NCBI GenBank assembly: GCA_024638305.1 | Contig: JAHEKN010000011.1 | Coordinates: 11,263-44,048, forward strand | Source of the DNA: Gemmatimonadota bacterium | GTDB taxonomy: Bacteria > Gemmatimonadota > Gemmatimonadetes > Longimicrobiales > Gaopeijiaceae | Length of the DNA: 32,786 bases | Reading direction: 5' to 3' | Shown here: positions 26,167 to 32,786 of the stretch, one piece after another | Numbering within the stretch: the first letter of the stretch is position 1 | How the letters are laid out: every line of letters begins with the position of its first letter | Position numbers and translations under genes: made by a program | Notes under the pieces: model-generated | Database searches by the model: none | Told to the model about the DNA's origin: nothing | The model's input: only the letters and a program-made list of their open reading frames with translations

Positions 26167-27708
26167 CTACTCCCACTCGATGGTGGCGGGCGGCTTCGAG
26201 CTCACGTCGTAGCAGACCCGATTCACCCCCTCGACCTCGTTGATGATCCGCGTCGACATCCGGGCCAGCACGTGGTGCGGGAACGGGAACCAGTCGGCGG
26301 TCATCCCGTCCCTCGACGTGACGGCGCGGAGTGCAATGACGTTCTCGTAGGTCCGTGCGTCCCCCATCACCCCCACGGTCTGTACGGGAAGGAGCACGGC
26401 GAACGCCTGCCAGATGTCGTCGTAGAGACCCGCGTGATGGATCTCCTGAAGGTAGATGTCGTCGGCCGCGCGCAGGACCTCCAACCTCTGGTCGTCTACG
26501 GCACCGAGTACCCGGATCGCCAGCCCGGGACCCGGGAACGGGTGGCGACCGACGAAGAGCTCGGGAAGTCCGAGCTCCCGCCCGACCCTGCGGACCTCGT
26601 CCTTGAACAGGTCACGGAGCGGCTCGATGAGCTCGAACCGCATGTCCTCCGGGAGCCCGCCCACGTTGTGGTGGGTCTTGATGGTGGCGGAGGGCCCTTC
26701 CACCGACAATGACTCGATCACGTCGGGATAAAGCGTGCCTTGCACGAGGAAGCGCGCGTCCTGGACCTCGCGCTCGCAGACCCGCTCGAACACCCGGATG
26801 AACGTCTCGCCGATGATCTTCCGCTTCTTCTCCGGATCGACGACGTCGCGCAGCGGCTCCAGGAACTCGGCCTGCGCCTCCTCGACGATGAGCCGGATCC
26901 CCATGTGCTCCCGAAACGTGGACTCCACCTGCTCGCGCTCGTTGAGCCGGAGCAGCCCGTGGTCCACGAACACGCACGTCAGTTGATCTCCGATGGCGCG
27001 CTGCACGAGCGCCGCCGCGACCGAGGAATCGACGCCGCCCGAGAGCCCGCAGATCACCCTCTGGGACCCGACCCGCTCGCGGATGTCCGCGATGGTGGTC
27101 TCGATGAACGCCGAGGACGTCCACGTGGCTTCGCACCCGCAGACCTCGAAGAGGAAGTTGCGGTAGATCTCGTCCCCCCGGTGCGTGTGAGCCACCTCGG
27201 GGTGGAACTGCACGCCGAAGAGCGGCGCTTCGGCGGACTGGAAGGCCGCCACCGGCAGCGCCTCGGTCGAGGCGATGGCGCGAAAGCCCGGCGGCGGGTC
27301 GTCCACGTGGTCCCCGTGCGAGCACCACACCTGCACCCGCTCTGTAGGATCGAACCCACGGAACAGCGGGCTGCCGTCCAGGACCTCAAGGCCCGCCCGA
27401 CCGTACTCGTGCTTGCCCGGGATCACCCGTCCGCCACTCACGTGCGCGATCAGTTGCATCCCGTAGCAGATGCCCAGCACCGGGATCCCCAGGTCCAGCA
27501 GGGCCGGATCGAGCGTGGGAACCGCGTCTCCGTATACGGAGGCCGGCCCTCCCGATAGAACGATGCCCGCGGGATCCCACTCCTTCACCCACGCGACCGG
27601 GCGTGTGGGGGGCTGGATCTCGCAGTACACGCCCTCCTCGCGGACTCGGCGCGCGATCAACTGCGTGAACTGCGACCCGTAGTCGATGATGAGGATACGG
27701 TCTGCCAC
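26167..27708 (-). CDS. guaA: GMP synthase (glutamine-hydrolysing)
   Basis: 513 residues from a GTG start at 27708, chosen because AAAGGAG lies 5 bases upstream and [20 protein letters not shown] is the usual N-terminus. It converts XMP to GMP with glutamine. The GATase1 domain has LSGGP, GICYGMQ (Cys81) and [11 protein letters not shown]. The ATP-pyrophosphatase domain has GLSGGVDSS near 217-223 and VFVDHGLLR. The dimerisation domain has [16 protein letters not shown] and ends with the canonical KPPATIEWE. It lies 50 bp after lysA on the same strand. Confidence 0.98.
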   Translation of the reverse strand: MADRILIIDYGSQFTQLIARRVREEGVYCEIQPPTRPVAWVKEWDPAGIVLSGGPASVYGDAVPTLDPALLDLGIPVLGICYGMQLIAHVSGGRVIPGKHEYGRAGLEVLDGSPLFRGFDPTERVQVWCSHGDHVDDPPPGFRAIASTEALPVAAFQSAEAPLFGVQFHPEVAHTHRGDEIYRNFLFEVCGCEATWTSSAFIETTIADIRERVGSQRVICGLSGGVDSSVAAALVQRAIGDQLTCVFVDHGLLRLNEREQVESTFREHMGIRLIVEEAQAEFLEPLRDVVDPEKKRKIIGETFIRVFERVCEREVQDARFLVQGTLYPDVIESLSVEGPSATIKTHHNVGGLPEDMRFELIEPLRDLFKDEVRRVGRELGLPELFVGRHPFPGPGLAIRVLGAVDDQRLEVLRAADDIYLQEIHHAGLYDDIWQAFAVLLPVQTVGVMGDARTYENVIALRAVTSRDGMTADWFPFPHHVLARMSTRIINEVEGVNRVCYDVSSKPPATIEWE

Positions 27709-27758
27709 GCTGCTCCTTTGGTTGTCCGGACGCGCGCGTGCGCGCTCGTTCGTCGGGC

Positions 27759-29036
27759 CTATCCCCACTCGGGAATGCGCTCGCCCCGAATCAGGTCCAC
27801 CATCCTCTCGCGCTCACGCACGAGCTCGACGCGCTCCCCGTCCACGACCACCTCGGCGGGGCGCAGCCGGGCGTTGTAATTGGACGACATCACGAATCCG
27901 TAGGCGCCGGCCGTGCGGACAGCCAGAACGTCGCCGGCCACCGGCAGCGCGAGCTCGCGATCGCGGGCCAGGAAGTCGCCCGTCTCGCAGATGGGTCCCA
28001 CCACGTCCACCACGCGGCGGGCAGCCCCGTTCTCCCGCACAGGCTCTATCTCGTGCTCACCACCGTAGTGGCTGGGGCGGATGAGCTCCGTCATCCCCGC
28101 GTCCGTCACGACGAACGTCTTTTCGCCGGAGTGCTTCACGAGCAGCACCCGGGTGAGCAGCACCCCCGCCTCGCCCACCAGGAAGCGACCGGGCTCGAGC
28201 ACGAGCCGGAGACCGGCGGCCGACACCGACGGGACGATGCGGCGCGCGAGAGCCTCCACCGGCATCGTCTCGGATTGATCGGCGTAGCGGACGCCGAAAC
28301 CGCCCCCAAGGTCGACGTATTCGAGCGTGATCCCCTCCGCCCGCAGGCGCTCGACGATCTCGAGCACCTGGTCGAGCGCCTGGACGTGGGGATCGGGCGA
28401 AACGATCTGCGAGCCGATGTGAACGTCGATGCCCCGGCACCACAGGTGCTCTCGCGACGCGGCCCAGCGGTAGAGCTCGACCACGTCGCCGGCGGGAATC
28501 CCGAACTTGGCCTGCGCGTGTCCCGTGCGGGTGTACGCGTGCGGTGTCGGCGACAGGATATCGGGGTTGACCCGGAGTCCAATCGGCGTGCGTTTCCCGA
28601 GCCGGGTGGCCAGCCGATCGATGGTCTCGAGCTCGGCCTGGCTCTCGACGTGGAAGCCGTGGATCCCCCAGCGGATGGCCTCGGCCAACTCCTCCTCCGA
28701 CTTCCCGACGCCGGCGAACACGACGCGCTCCGGGTCGAAACCCGCGGCCCGAACCCGAAAGAGCTCTCCACCGCTCACGATGTCGGCGCCGGAATCCAGG
28801 CGGCGCAGGAGATCGAGTAGCGCCAGGTTGCCGTTGGCCTTCACCGAGTAGGCGAGCATCAGCTCGACGCCCGCGAACGCGTCCACGAGACGGTCGTACC
28901 GCTGCCGCACGACCGCGGCGTCGTACACGTAGAGGGGCGTGCCGTACTCCTCGTGGATACGACTGAGCGGGACCCCTCCGGCCCAGAGCACTCCCTCCCG
29001 CCTCGGGAAGGCGGAGCTCAATAGGCCCGTGCCCAC
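27759..29036 (-). CDS. lysA: diaminopimelate decarboxylase
   Basis: 425 residues. The start is taken as GTG at 29036, with GGAGG 4 bases upstream inside the end of proS. A TTG at 29021 overlapping the proS stop (TTGA) is an alternative, and gives [18 protein letters not shown] directly. This PLP enzyme of the alanine-racemase fold decarboxylates meso-DAP to lysine. It has YGTPLYVYD, the PLP lysine in [48 protein letters not shown] (partner-subunit Cys) and [12 protein letters not shown]. Ends RGERIPEWG. It is coupled to proS by overlap. Confidence 0.96.
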   Translation of the reverse strand: MGTGLLSSAFPRREGVLWAGGVPLSRIHEEYGTPLYVYDAAVVRQRYDRLVDAFAGVELMLAYSVKANGNLALLDLLRRLDSGADIVSGGELFRVRAAGFDPERVVFAGVGKSEEELAEAIRWGIHGFHVESQAELETIDRLATRLGKRTPIGLRVNPDILSPTPHAYTRTGHAQAKFGIPAGDVVELYRWAASREHLWCRGIDVHIGSQIVSPDPHVQALDQVLEIVERLRAEGITLEYVDLGGGFGVRYADQSETMPVEALARRIVPSVSAAGLRLVLEPGRFLVGEAGVLLTRVLLVKHSGEKTFVVTDAGMTELIRPSHYGGEHEIEPVRENGAARRVVDVVGPICETGDFLARDRELALPVAGDVLAVRTAGAYGFVMSSNYNARLRPAEVVVDGERVELVRERERMVDLIRGERIPEWG

Positions 29037-30481
29037 ACGACCTCCATCTTGGAGGGCTCGCCACCGAGGCAGCGCTCTGGGGCGGACCCCGAGCGGAACT
29101 CCTCGCTCGGGATGACGCGCAGGGTGGCCTTGGTCACCTCTTTGACGCGCTCCTCGACCGCGGGGTCGCCGCTCCACCCGGTGTAGACGAAGCCGGCCCC
29201 GTCGTCCAGCGCCTCGCCCAGCGCCTCGACCGACTCCACCCCTCCGCGCACGGAGTCGCGCTCCCGACGCGTCCGCGCGGTCTCGAGCAGGTGCGCTTGC
29301 AGCTCGTCGAGGAGTCCCGGCATTCGCCCGATGGCCTCGGACTCCGGGAGGAACATCTTGCGATCCTCCCCCTCTCCGTGGACGCGCCTGGCAACCACCA
29401 CCTGGCCCTTCTCGAGATCCTTGGGCCCGATCTCCACCCGGAAGGGGACGCCCTTACGCTCCCATTCCCAGAAGCGCGCGCCGGGCGACAAGTGGGTGCG
29501 GTCGTCGAGCCGGACCCGGACGCCGGCCTCGGACAGCGCTCCGGCCACCCGATTGCAGGCTCCGAAAACAGCCTCGCGGTCGTCGTCGGAGCGGAAGATG
29601 GGGAGCATCACCACCTGCGCCGGCGCCAGCTTGGGAGGCACCACGATCCCGCGGTCGTCACCGTGCGACATGACCAATCCGCCGATGAGTCGCGTGGACA
29701 CTCCCCACGACGTGTTCCAGGCGTACTCCTCCTGGCCCTCCTCCGACTGGAACGTGAGCCCGAACTGGCGCGAGAAGTTCTGTCCCAACATGTGGGACGT
29801 CCCGGCCTGCAGGGCCTTCCGGTCCTGCATCATCGCCTCCAGCCCGTACGTGCGCACCGCGCCTGCGAACCTCTCGGACTCGGACTTGAGCCCCGTCACC
29901 GGCGGCATCGCGATCCACTCCTCCATGAACCGGCGATAGATGTCGAGGATCAGCAGGGTCTCTTCCTCCGCCTCGGCCTCCGTAGCGTGCGCGGTGTGCC
30001 CCTCCTGCCAGAGGAACTCGGACGTGCGCAGGAACAGCCGGGTACGGAGCTCCCAGCGCATCACGTTGGCCCACTGGTTCATGAGCACCGGGAGATCCCG
30101 ATAGCTCTGCACCCACTTGGCGTACATCGAGTAGATCACGGTCTCGGAGGTGGGCCGGATCACCAGATGCTCTTCCAGCTCCTTGCCGCCGGCGTGGGTC
30201 ACGACCGCCAGCTCGGGCTTGAACCCCTCGACGTGCTCCTTCTCCCGCTCGATGAAGCTCATGGGGATGAGCAGCGGGAAATACGCGTTCTCGTGCCCGG
30301 TCGCCTTGAACATGTCGTCCAGCGCCCGCTGCATGTTCTCCCAGATGGCGTATCCCCAGGGGCGGATGACCATGCTGCCACGCACCGGCGAGTAGTCCGC
30401 GAGCTCCGCCCTGAGGACGACCTCGTTGTACCAGGCCGAAAAATCCTCCGACCTCGGTGTCAATGCCTTATCGTCCGCCAT
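29018..30481 (-). CDS. proS: proline--tRNA ligase, archaeal/eukaryotic-like short type
   Basis: 487 residues from MADDKALT at 30481 with GGAGA upstream. A class II synthetase for tRNA-Pro. It belongs to the short form without the INS editing domain: LTPRSEDFSAWYNEVV, PVRGSMVIRPWGYAIWE, LVIRPTSETVIYSMYAKWVQSYRDLP, RTSEFLWQEGHTAHAT, TSWGVSTRLIGGLVMSHGDDRGIVVPP and ERKGVPFRVEIGPKDL. The C-terminal domain ends MEVVWARAY, as in the archaeal type. Only one Cys remains in this domain, so the zinc site of archaeal ProRS seems lost. Overlaps the small membrane protein gene (14 bp) and lysA. Confidence 0.96.
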   Translation of the reverse strand: MADDKALTPRSEDFSAWYNEVVLRAELADYSPVRGSMVIRPWGYAIWENMQRALDDMFKATGHENAYFPLLIPMSFIEREKEHVEGFKPELAVVTHAGGKELEEHLVIRPTSETVIYSMYAKWVQSYRDLPVLMNQWANVMRWELRTRLFLRTSEFLWQEGHTAHATEAEAEEETLLILDIYRRFMEEWIAMPPVTGLKSESERFAGAVRTYGLEAMMQDRKALQAGTSHMLGQNFSRQFGLTFQSEEGQEEYAWNTSWGVSTRLIGGLVMSHGDDRGIVVPPKLAPAQVVMLPIFRSDDDREAVFGACNRVAGALSEAGVRVRLDDRTHLSPGARFWEWERKGVPFRVEIGPKDLEKGQVVVARRVHGEGEDRKMFLPESEAIGRMPGLLDELQAHLLETARTRRERDSVRGGVESVEALGEALDDGAGFVYTGWSGDPAVEERVKEVTKATLRVIPSEEFRSGSAPERCLGGEPSKMEVVWARAY

Positions 30482-30824
30482 CGCTCTCCGAAGCTCCCGC
30501 TTCCTCCTGGTCCTCGTGGCTCTCGTCGTCCACGGGGGGTTCGCCGGCGTTCCTGCGCTCGGCGCGGCGCTCGTGCCGGGCACGCTCCTCGCGATGCTCC
30601 CGGGCCAACACCGAGAAGCCCGGCAATGCGAACAGCAGGATGGCCGCCAGCGTCCACGTCAACTGGAACGGTAGCCCGAGATCCCGCACCAGCCACGCGA
30701 CCAGCCAGCCGCCCGCCAGCGCCGCCGCCGCGGCCAGGGCCAGCATCACCCATTCGAGAATGCCGAGCCGCCGGATCGCGCGGTTCATCTCGCGTCGGGT
30801 CCCCCCGAACGGTTCGTCAGCCAT
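30468..30824 (-). CDS. small two-helix membrane protein between hisS and proS
   Basis: 118 residues starting MADEPFGG at 30824. It overlaps the hisS stop by 8 bp and the proS start by 14 bp, which supports translation from the same transcript. Two transmembrane helices lie near residues 21-46 (ILEWVMLALAAAAALAGGWLVAWLV) and 53-71 (FQLTWTLAAILLFALPGFSVL). The tail is strongly charged (REHREERARHERRAERR, then DDESHEDQEE). No family recognised. Confidence 0.65.
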   Translation of the reverse strand: MADEPFGGTRREMNRAIRRLGILEWVMLALAAAAALAGGWLVAWLVRDLGLPFQLTWTLAAILLFALPGFSVLAREHREERARHERRAERRNAGEPPVDDESHEDQEEAGASESDGGR

Positions 30825-32127
30825 CCGCCAGCCCCCTTCCCGCCCTCAAGTCAGCCAGCGCCACGGAGCGCTCCTCGCCACTACGCATGTCTCGCACGCC
30901 GACCATGCCCTCCTCGACCTCTCGCGGTCCCAGCACGATGGCTGCGACCGCACCTGCGCTGGCGGCCATCTTGAACTGCTTCCGCACCGTGTGGCTGCGG
31001 AGCGCGTAGCTGACGTCGTGTCCCCGGGCCCGTAGCGCTGCCGCTACCTCCAAGGCGAGGTGGTGTTCCTTGGGGCTCGCCGCGATGACGAATGCGTCGA
31101 TGCTCGCACGGTACTCCCGGCGGAGCCCCTTCTCCTCGAGAAGCTCGGCCAGCACCACGTCGCCCATCCCGAATCCGACCGCCGGGAGGGGCTCGCCGCC
31201 GACGAGCTCCAGGAGGCGATCGTAGCGACCGCCTCCGCAGATGGCGCGCAGCGAGCGCTCCCGGTCGAAGATCTCGAATACGATGCCCGTATAGTAGGCC
31301 AGGCCACGGACGATCCCGAGGTCGAACTGCACGAAATCTCCGAGGCCCAGGGCGTCGAGATCCGACAGGTATGCGGTCATCGCCTCGAGTCGCCCGGCCA
31401 CCACCGGACGATCACCGTACATGGACCGCACACGCTCGACCGATCCCTCCTGGATGAGGTCGAGGAGGCGGTCCGCCGCGCTGGCGGCCATGCCCGCATC
31501 GTCGCGCAGCCGAGCGCCCGCGCCCTCCGCTCCCCCCCGATCGAGCTTGTCGATCACCTGGAACACGGCCGGATGGGATCCTGGCGGGACGTCCTCGGCC
31601 TCGAGGAGCGCCGTAAGGAGCAGCCGGTCCGAAACCCGTGCCACGATGTCCTCCGCGCCGAGCCCGAGGGCGCGCAGACCGTCCAGACCGACCGCGAGCA
31701 CCTCGGCGTCCGCGCCGGTGTCGGCCTCCCCCACCACGTCCACGTTCCACTGGAAGTGCTCGCGCAGGCGACCACGCTGTTGCCTCTCGTAGCGGAAGAG
31801 CTGCGGGATCGAGAACCAGCGAATGGGCTTGGGTAGGGCGCGCGACCGCTCGGCGAGGATCCGCGCCAGGGACGGGGTCATTTCCGGACGCAGCGCGACC
31901 TGCCGGTCGCCCTTGTCCGTGAACTCGTAGAGCTGGCCCACGATCTCCTCGCCGCTCTTACGTATGTACAGGTCGAGCGACTCGAGCGGGGGGCCGTCAT
32001 ACTCCACAAAGCCGTAGCGCCGGGAAACCCGGCGCCACGCTTCGAAAATCCGCTCACGGTCCGCCAGGGCCTCCGGCGGGAAGTCCCGGAACCCCGGCAG
32101 CCGTGCAACGCTGGCTGCTTCACTCAT
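30817..32127 (-). CDS. hisS: histidine--tRNA ligase
   Basis: 436 residues from MSEAASVARLPGFRDFPPE at 32127, 11 bp after folC; a longer in-frame start would run into folC. A class II synthetase that charges tRNA-His. Typical features are GFRDF, VALRPEMTPSLARI, FRYERQQRGRLREHFQWNVDV, the HisA-type signature FDLGIVRGLAYYTGIVFEIFD, AICGGGRYDRLLE, AVGFGMG and the C-terminal anticodon-binding domain (GHDVSYALRSHTVRKQFKMAASAGA). Normal length. Confidence 0.97.
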   Translation of the reverse strand: MSEAASVARLPGFRDFPPEALADRERIFEAWRRVSRRYGFVEYDGPPLESLDLYIRKSGEEIVGQLYEFTDKGDRQVALRPEMTPSLARILAERSRALPKPIRWFSIPQLFRYERQQRGRLREHFQWNVDVVGEADTGADAEVLAVGLDGLRALGLGAEDIVARVSDRLLLTALLEAEDVPPGSHPAVFQVIDKLDRGGAEGAGARLRDDAGMAASAADRLLDLIQEGSVERVRSMYGDRPVVAGRLEAMTAYLSDLDALGLGDFVQFDLGIVRGLAYYTGIVFEIFDRERSLRAICGGGRYDRLLELVGGEPLPAVGFGMGDVVLAELLEEKGLRREYRASIDAFVIAASPKEHHLALEVAAALRARGHDVSYALRSHTVRKQFKMAASAGAVAAIVLGPREVEEGMVGVRDMRSGEERSVALADLRAGRGLADG

Positions 32128-32138
32128 CTCGGCCGAAT

Positions 32139-32786
32139 CTACACGGGACCCAGGGAAAATCCACCGGCTCCGGCGGGCGCGGCGGATGGGCGGCCGCCGC
32201 CCGGGAACGGCTCGATGCCGAGCTCGAGGAATGCGTCCCCCACCGTGTGGCAGGAGCCGGTCACCACGATCGTGCCGGGCGCCTTGGCGATCGATCGGTC
32301 GATCGCTCGATCGAAACGCGATATCACGGCTACGCGCCCCCCGAACCCGTCGGCACGGAGCCGCCGGGCCGCCCGGTGGGGGTCCCACCGCCGCGCCTCC
32401 GGAGCCGACGGCGGGTTGGTGAGAACGAGGGCGTCCAGGCTCGACGCCAGCGCGGTGGTCATCTCCCGCCACTGCTTGTCCGCCAGGATGCCGACGATTC
32501 CCAGGAGCGGTCGCTCGAAATCGAGCTCGCGCAGGGCCCGCACCACGGCCTCGATCCCCGGGAGGTTGTGGGCCACGTCGAACAGCCACCGACGGCCGCG
32601 CCGTTCCAAGCGCTCCATCCGTCCCGGCCAGCGCGCCTCCGCGAGCCCGGAGCGGAGGAGCCCGGGGGTCGGGCGCAGCGAGGGTGGAAGCTGCTCGAGC
32701 GCCCGGACGGCCAGGAGCATGTTGAGAGCCTGGTGGGGCCCGGCCAGCGGCACGCTGAGGCGTACCGGCGCCCTCCGGCCGGCGAC
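32139..32786 (-). CDS. folC: folylpolyglutamate synthase / dihydrofolate synthase, 3' part
   Basis: Open to the right edge of the window; the ATP-binding Mur-type central domain is missing. The visible 215 residues hold the C-terminal ligase domain: AGPHQALNMLLAVRAL, FDVAHNLPGIEAVVRAL, LLGIVGILADKQWREM, LVLTNPPSAPEARRWDP and VVTGSCHTVGDAFLELGI. These are standard FolC endings (the AHN and GS.h.vg. blocks). FolC adds glutamate to dihydropteroate and to folates. It is followed after 11 bp by hisS. Confidence 0.92.
   Translation of the reverse strand, partial: VAGRRAPVRLSVPLAGPHQALNMLLAVRALEQLPPSLRPTPGLLRSGLAEARWPGRMERLERRGRRWLFDVAHNLPGIEAVVRALRELDFERPLLGIVGILADKQWREMTTALASSLDALVLTNPPSAPEARRWDPHRAARRLRADGFGGRVAVISRFDRAIDRSIAKAPGTIVVTGSCHTVGDAFLELGIEPFPGGGRPSAAPAGAGGFSLGPV

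Noticed and set aside
29291-31009. A 572-codon plus-strand open frame across proS and hisS
   Set aside because: It lies fully antisense to two well-supported tRNA synthetase genes and has no known motifs.

Overview
This 32.8 kb window is GC-rich (codon third positions are mostly G or C) and almost fully coding. It carries 26 protein genes, 20 of them on the minus strand. I see no rRNA, tRNA, CRISPR array, transposase or integrase, so it reads as an ordinary chromosomal segment. The linked DUF4159 and DUF4175 envelope genes, an OPT-family transporter, a methylmalonyl-CoA epimerase, an 'asparagine synthetase B'-like exported protein and an archaeal-type short ProRS suggest a Gemmatimonadota-like or related FCB-group bacterium. 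That placement is an inference from gene content and was not tested by any search.

Layout, following transcription on the minus strand from right to left. (1) 32786-26167: folC (3' part), hisS, a two-helix membrane protein, proS, lysA and guaA form a tight housekeeping run with several overlapping junctions. (2) 24942-26129: a beta-barrel-like exported protein diverges from a RidA-family gene. (3) 21667-24863, plus strand: an OPT transporter, a translationally coupled lipoprotein, and a separate exported protein of unknown function. (4) 21392-18759: clpB, with a 274-bp divergent intergenic region holding a perfect 17-bp palindrome. (5) 17711-18675: methylmalonyl-CoA epimerase (plus strand) converges on an NTF2-like exported protein. 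(6) 17621-7547: trxA ends in a clear hairpin/T-tract terminator. It is followed by rsmI, DUF4159, DUF4175, a TPR-like exported protein, a GATase-like exported protein and a JAMM-DinG helicase in one near-gapless array, then a small membrane protein. (7) 7483-1: FAH-family hydrolase, an LL-DAP-aminotransferase-like enzyme, a TonB-like anchor protein, a BON-domain membrane protein, valS and an Ig-like lipoprotein. The visible C-terminal part of the last is an 18-bp tandem repeat running off the window edge.

Functional links: the aminotransferase (if DapL) and lysA would both serve meso-DAP/lysine synthesis. valS, hisS, proS, rsmI and guaA serve translation and nucleotide supply. clpB and trxA serve protein quality and redox control. 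The most unusual items are the DinG-type helicase with an intact N-terminal JAMM metalloprotease motif but a Ser in place of its first iron-sulfur Cys, the envelope module between rsmI and that helicase (which contains two exported proteins sharing a GGFL motif), and the hexapeptide-repeat lipoprotein downstream of valS.
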